Source: Deltaproteobacteria bacterium (lineage in GTDB: Bacteria > Myxococcota_A > Polyangia > GCA-2747355 > JADLHG01). Taken from it: DNA of 64,000 nt. The stretch's first letter is position 1; each line of letters begins with the position of its first letter. The notes under the pieces are model-generated. The model was not told the origin of the DNA. It worked only from the letters and a program-made list of their open reading frames with translations, and made no database searches. The DNA lies in contig JADLHG010000061.1 in the NCBI GenBank assembly GCA_020848905.1, forward strand, positions 1-64,000, given 5' to 3'. This document shows, piece after piece, positions 55,620-64,000 of this stretch. The position numbers and the translations under genes are program-made.

Positions 55620-56414
55620 CTAGAAATAGTAGGTGACGGTCAGCGCACCTCCAGAGGCCGTGGCCATGGTGAAGACGAACGCGCCGCTCTGGAGCTCGAA
55701 GTCGAGAGCGAAGAGGTACTGGGCAGTGAGGCTCACGCGATCCCCGATGTAGTACTCCACGCCGAGGGTCGGTCCGAAGCCGAAGCCAAAGCGCCAGTTG
55801 TTCGGACCGGCGGGGTCCACCACGCCGAAGGTGAAGCCGCCTCCGACGAAGGGAGAGATGCGGCGCCAGGTACGGAAGTGGTACTCGAAGCCGGCCCCTA
55901 CGCGCAGGCCGTAGTCAGCCACCGCGTCGGCGACGTCCGGCTTCGTGACGCGCACGACGGCGCCGAAGTAGAAGGGGATGCGCCAGTTGGCGTTGATCAC
56001 CGGCTTCATGCCGACCATCGTGAGGAGCGCGCCGGCCGCCACGGCCTGGGCTTCACCCACGTGCGTCATCGTGGCGAGCCCGCCGAAGCGGAAGAACATG
56101 CCCCAGTTGCCGGCCTCGGCGCGCACCACGGGAGAGGTCGGGTCGGTGCTGGAGGCTGGCTGGCCGACGCTCGGCGTGGCGGCGTTCTGGGTCGCTACCG
56201 GAGTCGCGGGCGTGGTCGGCGTCGTGGGGGTCGCGGGCGTCGTCGGGGTGGCCGCCGGCTGGCCGGGGGTCGTGGGCAAGGTCGGCTGCGGCGGCTCGTC
56301 CCCCTCCGGCGGCGGCGGGGGCGCGGGGGGCGTCTGGGCCAGCGCGAGGCTCCCCGAGAGGAGCGCGATGCTCAGGGAAGCGGCGAGGATCTTCAGGGTC
56401 GGTCGCAGCAACAT
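55620..56414 (-). CDS. Outer-membrane beta-barrel protein with Pro/Thr linker
   Basis: The 264-residue product has a signal peptide (LSIALLSGSLALA), a Pro/Thr/Ala linker with repeated ATPTTP units (about 30-85), and a C-terminal domain of alternating aromatic strands (GMFFRFGGLATM, FYFGAVVRV, GFGFGPTLGVEYYIG). It ends in VTYYF, and the final Phe is typical of proteins inserted by the BAM machine. About eight strands can be counted, so it is probably a small OmpA-like barrel. Ligand unknown. Confidence 0.8.
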   Translation of the reverse strand: MLLRPTLKILAASLSIALLSGSLALAQTPPAPPPPPEGDEPPQPTLPTTPGQPAATPTTPATPTTPTTPATPVATQNAATPSVGQPASSTDPTSPVVRAEAGNWGMFFRFGGLATMTHVGEAQAVAAGALLTMVGMKPVINANWRIPFYFGAVVRVTKPDVADAVADYGLRVGAGFEYHFRTWRRISPFVGGGFTFGVVDPAGPNNWRFGFGFGPTLGVEYYIGDRVSLTAQYLFALDFELQSGAFVFTMATASGGALTVTYYF

Positions 56415-56640
56415 GACATTCCTCCTCGACGGGACTCGATGCGGAGCCCCTGTGCGCGCGCACCATAGCCCACGGGTAGGTGCCAGGCAACGGGCGGAAG
56501 GTGAGACGGTCGTCACGCTCGCCGAGGCGACCGGTGCGGTGGCCGCCGACTGGAATCACGTTGGAATGGCGGCGGAAGTTGGAGACCGACGACGGCCTTC
56601 GTTATAATGGGCCGAGCTGAACGGGAGGCGAGGCACGAAC

Positions 56641-57864
56641 ATGCGACGGCTGGGCGCCCTGATTCTTCTCCTCGGAGTCGGCCTCGCCCCAGGGCGTGCC
56701 CACGCGCAGACCGCCGTCGCCGTGCTGGGGGTGGACCCGCTCGACGCCTCGGTAGACGTCGCGGGCCGCGTCTCCACGGTGCTTCGCGAGCTGGTGACGC
56801 GCACCTCGGGCTACCGACTGGTGCCCGGCAAGGCGCTCGACGAGATCAAGCTGGTCTTCGGCTGCGTGGACGAGGCGGACGAGTGCATGGCCCGCGTGGG
56901 GCGCTCGCTCCAGGCCGGCAAGCTCCTCTGGGGGACCGTGCGGCGGGTCGGCCGCGGCTACCAGCTCGGGCTCAAGCTGCTCGACGTGCCGACCGCCCGC
57001 GTGGAGAAGTTCGTCAACGAGAAGCTCACGGCGGCAGAAGGCGCGCAGCCGCGTCGCGCCGTGGAGCGGCTCGCCCGCGCGCTCTTCGTGCCGGGCAAGG
57101 GCGAGCTCACGGTGACCTGCGCGGCGGACGAGGCCCAGGTCACGATCGGGACCGAGGCCGTCGGAACCTGTTCCCGAGAGCGCCCCATCTCGCAGCGGTT
57201 GCTCGCCGGGACCTACGTCGTGGAGGTGACCAAGCCGGGCTATCGGACCTTCTCGCAGCGCGTGGTGGTCACCGGGGGACAGTCCGCGCGGGTCGAGGCC
57301 GTCCTCGAGCGGGCGGAGGTCGCGGGGCCGAAGGTCGGCGTCCCCGTGAAGCCCGTGACGCCGGAGCCCGAGGATCGACGCTCCGGGTGGCGCGGGGCCT
57401 TCTTCACGGGGCTCGCCGGGACCGTGGCTCTCGGGGTGGTGATCCTCGTGACCGGGCTGTCGGTGCTGAACCTGCAGAACACGAAGAACGACATCGTGGA
57501 CAACCTGCTGCTGCAGCACTCGCGACGCGAGATCACCCTCGAGCAGGAACAGAAGCGCGCCTTCGAGAACGGGGACGCCGACGCCTGCGGGTTCGCCGGC
57601 CGGTTCGACGAGCTGCGCCAGACCTGCGACAAGGGCGGCACGCGCGCGACGGTGGTGAACATCCTCATCGGCGCGACCGCGGCGTCGGCGATCGTGACCG
57701 CCATCTTCGCCTACAAGGCCTTCGCCCCGCGCAAGAAGGCCCGCCCCGCGCGCACCGACGACGACTCGGCCGCCGCGACCGACCGTCCCTCCGCCCCGCG
57801 CTGGGTCATCGCCCCGCAGCTCTCGGCCCGCGGCGGCAGCCTCGGTTTCCTGCTGCAGTTTTAA
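56641..57864 (+). CDS. PEGA domain membrane protein
   Basis: The 407-residue product has a signal peptide and a domain like the lipoprotein/TolB-type sensor of myxobacterial PEGA proteins (about 24-120, VAVLGVDPLD). A PEGA domain (about 150-225) shows VTIGTEAVGTC and LAGTYVVEVTKPGYRTFSQ. Two membrane segments follow, near 260-280 and 340-360, separated by a helical loop with Cys residues. PEGA domains are thought to bind or span envelope layers. It resembles the gene at 61394-62401 and may be a paralogue. Confidence 0.8.
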   Translation: MRRLGALILLLGVGLAPGRAHAQTAVAVLGVDPLDASVDVAGRVSTVLRELVTRTSGYRLVPGKALDEIKLVFGCVDEADECMARVGRSLQAGKLLWGTVRRVGRGYQLGLKLLDVPTARVEKFVNEKLTAAEGAQPRRAVERLARALFVPGKGELTVTCAADEAQVTIGTEAVGTCSRERPISQRLLAGTYVVEVTKPGYRTFSQRVVVTGGQSARVEAVLERAEVAGPKVGVPVKPVTPEPEDRRSGWRGAFFTGLAGTVALGVVILVTGLSVLNLQNTKNDIVDNLLLQHSRREITLEQEQKRAFENGDADACGFAGRFDELRQTCDKGGTRATVVNILIGATAASAIVTAIFAYKAFAPRKKARPARTDDDSAAATDRPSAPRWVIAPQLSARGGSLGFLLQF

Positions 57865-57871
57865 CCCAGAG

Positions 57872-60670
57872 CTAGAGCTTCTTCTCCACCTCCGCGAGTC
57901 CCTGGACCTTGGGGTCCAGCGCGCGGGCGCGCGTGACGGCGATCCGCGCCCGCCGCTTGTCCCCCCGGCGCAGATGCAGCCGCGCGAGCTCGACGTGGAG
58001 CTCCGCCGGTTTCTCCGGCTCGCAGAGGAGCGCCGTCTCGAGGTGCCAGATGGCCTTCTCGAGCCGCGGCGTCGGGGCCGGGGCCGCGTGCGCCGCGGCG
58101 AGCAGGCGGTGCAGCTTCGCCGAGCCCGGTGCGATGTAGTAGGCCATCTCGCCGTAGGTGCGTACCCCGGCGTGGTCGCCCCGCGCGGCGAGCAGAGACA
58201 CGAGCTTCATCGTGAACGAGAGGACCTGCTGCTCGAGGTGCGCGAGCGGCTTGAGCTCGGCGATCACCTGGTCGGTCTGCCCCCGCTTCTCGTACGCCGA
58301 GGCGAGGAGCGCGTAGGGCGCCCCCTGCTCGGGGTCGAGGCGCTTGGCCTGCGCGAGGTGCGCCTCGGCACCCTTCGCGTCGTTGCGCGCCAGCGCCAGC
58401 TTTCCGAGCTCGAGGCGCACCTCGTAGCCGTCGGCGCCCGTGCCGAGGAGCTGGGTGAAGCGCGCCTCCGCCTCGGGGCGGCGGCCCCCCATCAGCGCGA
58501 GCTGGGCGCTGACGTAGAGTCCGAGGCGCTCCTTCGGGTTCTTGCCGAGCGCCCGTTGCGCCGCGGCCTCGGCCTCCTTGCGCTTCCCCGAGGCGAGCGA
58601 CGCCAGCGCGAGCTGGGCCTGCGTCGCCGGGTCGTCGGGCTTGGCCTTCGCCGCCTGTTCGTACTTCTCGAGCGCCTCGTACCCCTCGAGGTCCACGAAC
58701 CAGCTCTTGCGGTAGACCGAGAGGCGCTGGAGCTCCGCCGCCCGAAACCGCTGGTCGATGGTCGGAAGGTCGAGACCCGTCAGGGCGGGCAGGATCGTCT
58801 CGGTGCGCTTTCCGCGGCCGTAGTCGGCGAGCGCGGCGAGCACCTTGCCGAGCCCGAACTGCTTGATGAGGTACGCGGCGAGCAGGCTCCCCTGGTAGTA
58901 GGCCACCACCATGTCCTGGATGCTGCGCGCCCGGCTGAAGGCGCTGTTCATCGAGGCGAGCCCGTGCAGGCGCCCGGAGGTGATGGCCTTGTAGATGTCG
59001 AAGTCGTTCTCGCGCTTCCACTCGGCGCGCACGAGCGTGGGTTCGAGGTCGGCGAGCCCCTCGGTGAGCCAGCGCGGCACGCGCGAGCGGCTCATCTGGA
59101 TGGTGAAGACGTGGTTCAGCTCGTGCCAGAGGACCTGCCCCCAGTTGAACTGGGCGGCGACCGGGCTCGTCGAGGTGATGACGCGCCCGAAGCAGACGGC
59201 GAGGGCCGAGAGCTCGCCGAGGCCGATGGTGCGCACGGCGTAGTGCTCCTTCTCGCGAAAGAGCTCGACGACGATCGGACCCTTCGGCGTGAAGCGGTAC
59301 TTCTTCACGTAGGCCGCGTAGGCCTGCTCGAGCACCGGCACCGCCGTACGTTCGAGGACGGCCCGCTCCTTCTTGTGCACGCGCAGCTTGAAGTGCGGTG
59401 ACGAGATGAACTCGTACTCCTTGGCGACCACCTGCTCGAACAGGTTGAGCAGGTTGTAGTTCTTCACGTTGAAGCGGTCCCCCTTCCAGGCCTCGCGCAG
59501 GTACTTCAGGCCGAGCTCGTCCTCTCCGAGGCGCAGGTAGTTCTGCCCGAGGTCGGCCAGCGAGTACCAATCCTGCGGGTCGAGCTTCACCGCCTCGCGG
59601 CTGAGCTCCACCGCCTCGGCGTAGCGGTGGTGTCGCACGCCGAGCTCGACCACCGTGCGAAAGAAGGCCGTGTTGCGCGGGTTCAGCGCCAGGGCGCGCG
59701 CCTTGGTCCGCTTGAAGGCGGCGAGGTCGTCTCGCAGAAACTGGCTCGTGCCGAGCACGGCCAGCGCGTCGAGGTGGTTCGGGTTTCGCGCGAGGACCTG
59801 CGCGAGCAGCGCCTCGCCCTTGCCGTTCTCCTCGTTGTCCACCAAGAGCTGCGCGCGCAGCACCAGCGCGTCGGCGTCCTGAGGGCTCGTCTTTTGCACC
59901 TGGTCGAGGAGCTTCTCCACCTTGCGCACGTCGTTGTCCCGTTCGGCGTGTACGCGCGCCAGCCCGAGCAGGGCGCCGACGTGGCGCGGGTTGGTCTTGA
60001 GCGCGGCGTTGAAGTGACTCTCGGCGTGCCCCGCCTCGTACTTCTCGAGCGAGATCTCGCCCCACTGCACGTGGGCCTCTACGTTCTCGGGGTCGGCCTT
60101 CACCGCGTCGCCATAGGTGTCGCTCGCGTCGCGGAAGTTGTCGGTGTAGCGGCAGGCCATCGCCACGTAGGTCAGCTCTTCGGAGCTGGCCTGGTCGAGC
60201 CGCTCGCCCTTGAAGTCGTCGTAGAAGACGTCGAAGGTGGCGCGGCTCTCGGCGGCCTGGCCGCGTTCGAGCTGCACGAGTCCGAGAAAGGCGCGCGCGC
60301 GATGGGCCTTGGCGTGCTTGGCGAGCGCCTGCTTGAAGGCCTGCTCGGCGGCGGGCCGTTCCCCGCGGGCGCGGAGGACCTCGCCCTTGAGCGTCAGCGC
60401 CTCGGCCGCAGCGGCGCCGCCCCCAGCGCGTGCGAGCGCACGTTCGGCGCTCTTCTGCGCCTCGGCGTGGCGGCCCGTCTCGAGCTGCACGCGCCCGAGA
60501 CCGACGAGGGCGGCGGCTCCCTCGCGGGGGCCCAGCTTGGCGAAGGCCGCTTCGGCGGCGGCGTAGTTGCCGGTGCGGAGCAGCCGGCGCGCCTCCCTCA
60601 GCGTCGCGCCGTGGGCCACGGTCGGCAGGCAGAGGCAGATGCAAAACGTGAGGATGGCGCCGCGCTGCAT
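57872..60670 (-). CDS. TPR protein with zinc-peptidase-like domain
   Basis: The 932-residue product has a signal peptide (ILTFCICLCLPTVAHG), TPR repeats from about 20 to 400, a peptidase-MA-like domain (about 420-600), and further TPR repeats to the end. The middle domain carries the zincin motif LWHELNHVFTIQM (HExxH) with the third ligand Glu probably in LTEGLADLE. The metal motif is intact. TPR and gluzincin pairs of this kind are common and poorly understood in myxobacteria; a periplasmic protein-processing role is inferred. It is convergent with the PEGA gene, eight bases apart. Confidence 0.85.
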   Translation of the reverse strand: MQRGAILTFCICLCLPTVAHGATLREARRLLRTGNYAAAEAAFAKLGPREGAAALVGLGRVQLETGRHAEAQKSAERALARAGGGAAAAEALTLKGEVLRARGERPAAEQAFKQALAKHAKAHRARAFLGLVQLERGQAAESRATFDVFYDDFKGERLDQASSEELTYVAMACRYTDNFRDASDTYGDAVKADPENVEAHVQWGEISLEKYEAGHAESHFNAALKTNPRHVGALLGLARVHAERDNDVRKVEKLLDQVQKTSPQDADALVLRAQLLVDNEENGKGEALLAQVLARNPNHLDALAVLGTSQFLRDDLAAFKRTKARALALNPRNTAFFRTVVELGVRHHRYAEAVELSREAVKLDPQDWYSLADLGQNYLRLGEDELGLKYLREAWKGDRFNVKNYNLLNLFEQVVAKEYEFISSPHFKLRVHKKERAVLERTAVPVLEQAYAAYVKKYRFTPKGPIVVELFREKEHYAVRTIGLGELSALAVCFGRVITSTSPVAAQFNWGQVLWHELNHVFTIQMSRSRVPRWLTEGLADLEPTLVRAEWKRENDFDIYKAITSGRLHGLASMNSAFSRARSIQDMVVAYYQGSLLAAYLIKQFGLGKVLAALADYGRGKRTETILPALTGLDLPTIDQRFRAAELQRLSVYRKSWFVDLEGYEALEKYEQAAKAKPDDPATQAQLALASLASGKRKEAEAAAQRALGKNPKERLGLYVSAQLALMGGRRPEAEARFTQLLGTGADGYEVRLELGKLALARNDAKGAEAHLAQAKRLDPEQGAPYALLASAYEKRGQTDQVIAELKPLAHLEQQVLSFTMKLVSLLAARGDHAGVRTYGEMAYYIAPGSAKLHRLLAAAHAAPAPTPRLEKAIWHLETALLCEPEKPAELHVELARLHLRRGDKRRARIAVTRARALDPKVQGLAEVEKKL

Positions 60671-60784
60671 GGGTCGTTCTCCCGAGACGAGCCGTAATAC
60701 TAACCACAGCCCCCTCTCATTGCAGCTTACGCTGCGGGCGTGTAGCCTTTGAGTGGAAGCTCGCCCAAACGGAAGGAGCGGAGC

Positions 60785-61285
60785 ATGGCCACCGCGCAGA
60801 CGGCACCGGCCGCCACCGGCAAGGATAGTCACGAGGACTTCGACGCCTTCCTCAAAGAGGCGATCCACGCCTACTACGAGCGGAGCGGCAAGAAGAATAA
60901 GGGAAGCTTCATCGCGCTCATCATCGCCTCGGGGGAGATGGGGTCGCTGGCGGTGGATTCGTTCAAGTCCGGCAGCGGCATGAAGAAGATGGCGCTCGGC
61001 GCCGCGGGGGTCGTCGCGCTGCGCCTCGGGCTGAAGTACGCGCTGTCGGGCCCCCTCGGAGCGCTGCTGCTCAGCGCGACGGCAGCCTCCCTCATCACCT
61101 ACTTCGTGCGGAACCGGGGCGAGATCGCGGGCAAGATCTCGCGCTATCGGCAGCTCGTGCGCGAGCTCCGCGGCAGCTTCGACAAGCTGCAGTCGGATTG
61201 TCGTGACGGTCGTCTCACCGCCGAGCAGCGCAACCTGATGCTCGACGGTCTTCAGATGCGCTTCCTCGCCGACCTCGACGCGTAG
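60785..61285 (+). CDS. Small membrane protein of unknown function
   Basis: The 166-residue product starts at ATG 60785 with AAGGAG upstream. It has a hydrophilic N-terminal part (about 1-45), a membrane region with one or two segments (about 66-107, ALGAAGVVALRLGLKY and GPLGALLLSATAASL) and a basic helical C terminus. No signal peptide and no known family. It is divergent from the TPR gene. Confidence 0.7.
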   Translation: MATAQTAPAATGKDSHEDFDAFLKEAIHAYYERSGKKNKGSFIALIIASGEMGSLAVDSFKSGSGMKKMALGAAGVVALRLGLKYALSGPLGALLLSATAASLITYFVRNRGEIAGKISRYRQLVRELRGSFDKLQSDCRDGRLTAEQRNLMLDGLQMRFLADLDA

Positions 61286-61393
61286 CTCCTGCACGCCGAG
61301 CAGGCTCGGCGCCGCGCGAACGCTTGAGCGCCGTCGCAAGCTGGCTTACTCTCCTGCTGTCATCGGTCGACGACGAGGCGTACGAACTCTCTC

Positions 61394-62401
61394 ATGACAC
61401 GCCGGCTCCTGCCGCTACTTGTCGGGGTCCTCTGGGCCGTGCCGCTGCATGCGGCGGAGCGCGTGGCGGTGCTCGACCTCCGGTTCGTGGACGTGCCGCC
61501 CGCGCTGCAGCAGCAGTCGGACGAGCGGCTGCGCGCCGTCCTGCAGAACCTCGGCTACGTTGTCCTCTCCGCCGAGGAGGTCAAGCGACGCCTCGAAGAG
61601 GGGGGCGTGCCTCCCGGTTGCACGATCGGCCCGTGCCTCGTGAACGTGGGGCGCCTGCTGAAGGTGGAGCGCGTGGTGGTGGGGGGCGTCTCGGCCATGG
61701 GGTCGAGCTACGATCTTACGCTGACCTTCCTCGAGACCTTCAGCGGGACGCCGCTGGCTCAGGTGACGCGACGCTGCGACGTCTGCACGTTCGCCGAGAT
61801 CGGTCGCGCCGTGGCGGTCGCCGGCGCGGAGCTGCATCGCGGGGCGCAGGCCTTCTTCAAGACCCACGCCCTCGTCGAGGTGCAGAGCAGTCCCACGGGC
61901 GCGACCGTCACGCTGGACGGCGTCCCCGCGGGTCGGGCACCGCTCCGTCGGCTGCTCGCTCCCGGGCGGCACGAGCTCAAGCTGACCCACCCGGGGCACG
62001 GCCCGGTGACGCGGGTGATGGCGCTCGGCCCCGGGCAGCGCCAGACCGTGCACGAGGTGCTCGTTCCGCAGGCCGCGGGGGCGAACGCCGCCGAGCCGGA
62101 GAGGCGCGAGACGCGGCTCTACCGCTGGCTCGCCTGGTCGAGCCTCGGCGCGGGCGTCGCGCTGGCGGGTTCGGGGGCGACGCTTTGGGCGCTGCACGGA
62201 AGCTGCGCCGGTGGCCCGAACTGTCGCGACCTCTTTGACACGCGCGTGCCGGGGGTGGTGCTCGTGGCCCTCGGGGGGGCGGCGCTCGGGACGGCGGCGG
62301 CGATGTTCGTGCTCGACCATCGGGCGCGAACCACGGCGCCGCGAGTGGCGATTCTTCCCGGGGCGCGCGGACTGCAGGTGATGCTTGGCGTCGACTACTG
62401 A
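61394..62401 (+). CDS. PEGA domain membrane protein
   Basis: The 335-residue product has a signal peptide (LLPLLVGVLWAVPLHA), an N-terminal sensor-like domain (VAVLDLRFVDVPPAL, about 22-140) and a PEGA domain (about 155-225, GATVTLDGVPAGRAPLRRLLAPGRHELKL). Two membrane segments follow, near 250-270 and 290-310. Two CxxxxC pairs (PGCTIGPC, RCDVC) may form disulfides. It shares its layout with the gene at 56641 and may have arisen by local duplication. Confidence 0.8.
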   Translation: MTRRLLPLLVGVLWAVPLHAAERVAVLDLRFVDVPPALQQQSDERLRAVLQNLGYVVLSAEEVKRRLEEGGVPPGCTIGPCLVNVGRLLKVERVVVGGVSAMGSSYDLTLTFLETFSGTPLAQVTRRCDVCTFAEIGRAVAVAGAELHRGAQAFFKTHALVEVQSSPTGATVTLDGVPAGRAPLRRLLAPGRHELKLTHPGHGPVTRVMALGPGQRQTVHEVLVPQAAGANAAEPERRETRLYRWLAWSSLGAGVALAGSGATLWALHGSCAGGPNCRDLFDTRVPGVVLVALGGAALGTAAAMFVLDHRARTTAPRVAILPGARGLQVMLGVDY

Positions 62402-63296
62402 ACGCGGGTGGCGGGTCGGGTGGGTGCTCGGGGCGGCGCTTAGGAGGCTGGCCAGAATTACCTGTGCATCCTCGCGGCCGATCCATCCCGGCTGGCTGCG
62501 TTGCTCGTCGGTTACATACCGACGAGTATGCGCCCTCCTCGCGCCTGGCCCGTCGGGCGCCTCGACCGCGATCCCTGCACAACTAGTTCTGGCCAGCCTC
62601 CTTATCGCCTGTGGGACGCTTTCGGGGTGCACCCGGACGAACCCCGACTGGTGCGGGGAGGGGGCGCCCTGCGGCGCGGGGCTGGTCTGCAACCTGAGCG
62701 CGAATCGCTGCGAGGCGCGCGCGGCGGATGGTGCGCTCCCCGGCGATGGGAGTTCGCCGCTCGACGCGCGAGCGGAGGGGGCCCCGGACCTGCGCGGCGA
62801 CGGCCGGCGGCTGGACGCGGGACGCGACGCGACCGTGCGGGATAGTCAGGCGTCGGACGTGGTCCCCGTCTGCCCCGCGGCGGGGGCGTGGGTCTGCTTC
62901 GGCGGCTCCGCGGCCCTCTGCGGTGCCGGAGGAGCGGCGGTCAAGGTGCGCACCTGTCCGGCGCTCGCGTGTAGCGCCGGTCACTGCGTCGCGCCCGACC
63001 CCGGCGCGACCTGCAAGCGGAACGTGGACTGCGCCACCGGCAAGATCTGCACGTCGCTGCTCGACCTCACGGGCAAGCCCAAGCTCGTCTGCGTCGCTCC
63101 GGCCCCGGGCCTCTCGACGCCGGCGCGCTGCACGAGCGGTCTCGACTGCGCCAGCGGCCTGTGCACCGACGAGGGGACCTGCTACTATCCCTGCGATGGT
63201 TCACAAGATTGCCCCTCGGCGGCGCGGGACTGCGCCAGCGTCAAGGTGCGCGTGGAGGGCGTCGAAGCAAGCCTCAAGACCTGTCGGCCGGACTGA
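62385..63296 (+). CDS. Lipoprotein with disrupted or unclear 5' end
   Basis: The mature protein is clear: a lipobox (LLIACGTLSGC), an Asp/Ala/Gly linker and a Cys-rich domain of about 130 residues (CKRNVDCATGKICTS, CTSGLDCASGLCTDEGTC). The start is not. The only in-frame starts are TTG 62385 and a GTG near 62427, neither with a good ribosome site, and an ATG at 62528 is out of frame. The signal-peptide core lies inside the right arm of the palindromic element at 62442-62602. I infer that the element invaded or reshaped the 5' end, so the gene may be unexpressed or a pseudogene. Confidence 0.55.
   Translation: MASTTERGWRVGWVLGAALRRLARITCASSRPIHPGWLRCSSVTYRRVCALLAPGPSGASTAIPAQLVLASLLIACGTLSGCTRTNPDWCGEGAPCGAGLVCNLSANRCEARAADGALPGDGSSPLDARAEGAPDLRGDGRRLDAGRDATVRDSQASDVVPVCPAAGAWVCFGGSAALCGAGGAAVKVRTCPALACSAGHCVAPDPGATCKRNVDCATGKICTSLLDLTGKPKLVCVAPAPGLSTPARCTSGLDCASGLCTDEGTCYYPCDGSQDCPSAARDCASVKVRVEGVEASLKTCRPD
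62442..62602. repeat. 161-bp imperfect palindromic (MITE/REP-like) element
   Basis: AGGAGGCTGGCCAGAA (62442-62457) and TTCTGGCCAGCCTCCT (62587-62602) are perfect 16-base inverted repeats. Inner blocks also pair: TGTGCA (62463) with TGCACA (62576), and TCGCGG (62472) with CCGCGA (62566). A central hairpin, CTCGTCGGT-tacat-ACCGACGAG (62504-62526), closes it. The whole could fold into one long cruciform or RNA stem. It lies over the 5' end of a lipoprotein gene and carries no gene of its own. Confidence 0.85.
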
Positions 63297-64000
63297 CGGG
63301 ACTCCGTTTCTTTCCCGTGGCCGCGTCGCCCTCGCGGCGTGCGGGCGCATCCTCCTCGGCACCGGCCTGCTCGTGGTCGCCGGCTGCCAGTCGTCCTCGT
63401 CCGCGCCCTCCTCGGACGCGGGCCCGGGGACCGGAGCCGGTGCGGTCACGCGGGCCCTCTTCGCTCTCACCGAGCCTGCCGACGCCGATCTCTTCGCGGT
63501 GCCCTACCCGAACGACCTGCGCCGTCGCCCGGACGGCACGGTAGACCTCGCGCAGCTCTCGCGCGGGCAGCCCGTGATGCTGCAGCGCTACCTGGACCTC
63601 GTGACGAAGGGCAGCTCCGGCGGCTTCTCTCCGAGCGGCGCGACCTATTTCCGCTTCACCGACTCCATCGACCCGAAGACGCTGCCGCAGTCCCCCGAGG
63701 AGAGCCTCGCGCCGGGCGCGTCCATCGCGTACGTGTGCATCGACAAGCGGTCGGTGGACTACGGCAAGCGGATCCCCGTGCGCTGGAAGCTCGCCGAGGG
63801 GGCGGGCAAGTACGTGGGGCCGCACGCGCTCTCCATCTTGCCCGTGACGGGGTTCATCCTCGAGCCCGGCACGCGCTACGCGGTGCTGCTCACCGACGCG
63901 CTGCTAGACGTGCGGGGTAAGCCGGTGCAGCCGGACCGCGATTTTCGCGCGCTGCTCGCCGACGCGGTCTCCGCGCCGATCCCGGCGGCGGCGCACCAGA
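63196..64000 (+). CDS. Lipoprotein, cut off by the window end
   Basis: The frame is open to the end of the window. The lipobox is LLVVAGC at about 63385, followed by a Ser-rich linker and an unrecognised domain with VPYPNDLRRRPDGTV, GGFSPSGATYFRF and FILEPGTRYAVLLT. Those segments resemble the N-terminal domain seen in some large secreted lipase/esterase-like proteins, but I am not sure. The only in-frame ATG, at 63196, lies inside the preceding gene and would give an unusually long n-region, so the start is unresolved. Confidence 0.55.
   Translation, partial: MVHKIAPRRRGTAPASRCAWRASKQASRPVGRTDGTPFLSRGRVALAACGRILLGTGLLVVAGCQSSSSAPSSDAGPGTGAGAVTRALFALTEPADADLFAVPYPNDLRRRPDGTVDLAQLSRGQPVMLQRYLDLVTKGSSGGFSPSGATYFRFTDSIDPKTLPQSPEESLAPGASIAYVCIDKRSVDYGKRIPVRWKLAEGAGKYVGPHALSILPVTGFILEPGTRYAVLLTDALLDVRGKPVQPDRDFRALLADAVSAPIPAAAHQ

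Overview
This window looks like chromosome of a high-GC, Gram-negative predatory or social bacterium of the Myxococcota (deltaproteobacterial) type. The evidence is strong third-position GC bias, dense secreted proteins and lipoproteins with long Asp/Ala/Pro linkers, C-terminal tails resembling the MYXO-CTERM sorting signal, a Ser/Thr kinase with a PEGA domain, Cys-rich repeat lipoproteins and an oxidosqualene cyclase. I saw no rRNA, tRNA or CRISPR array. The only sign of a transposase is one decayed REP-associated gene (about 1352-1897).

Layout. 1-2.1 kb: a secreted protein of unknown function and the broken transposase. 2.2-11.2 kb: a tight three-gene operon of a YtfJ-like periplasmic protein, a CrtI/CrtISO-like FAD oxidoreductase and a 2293-residue iterative type I polyketide synthase. 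The synthase has the KS-AT-ACP-KR-DH order of enediyne/polyene PksE enzymes. In place of the usual C-terminal phosphopantetheinyl transferase it ends in two enediyne-type hotdog thioesterase domains. This is the most unusual system in the window, and I infer it makes a polyene or polyene-derived product. 11.2-24.7 kb: a glutathione S-transferase-like protein, secreted unknowns, M28 and M23 peptidases, an endonuclease/phosphatase-fold protein, a trypsin-like protease and asnS. 24.7-31.5 kb: a HemW-like radical SAM protein directly downstream of an oxidosqualene cyclase with the Tyr/His/Ile residues of cycloartenol synthases, then a trimethylamine-dehydrogenase-family flavoprotein whose substrate pocket has changed.

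31.5-43 kb: surface lipoproteins (kelch propeller, 14-repeat Cys-rich protein, C-type lectin), a GNAT acetyltransferase, a trypsin-like protease and its divergent neighbour sharing a near-perfect palindromic promoter, malic enzyme maeB, and a lone radical SAM/SPASM protein. 43-56.5 kb: signalling and envelope genes. These include a zinc-finger/kinase/PEGA protein with an altered catalytic loop, an overlapping propeller - sigma factor - TPR operon, a polysaccharide-lyase-like lipoprotein, a DUF4105 (Lnb-type) membrane protein, a von Willebrand A protein, and a histidine kinase paired with a PilZ-receiver protein. A reductase/lipoprotein pair and an outer-membrane beta-barrel follow. 56.6-64 kb: two PEGA proteins, a TPR/zinc-peptidase-like protein, a small membrane protein and two lipoprotein genes. 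The first of these has its 5' end overlapped by a 161-bp imperfect palindromic element with perfect 16-bp terminal inverted repeats; the second runs off the window.

Genes are packed closely. Several convergent pairs overlap at their stop codons, and several co-directional pairs overlap by 4-11 bases, which suggests translational coupling.
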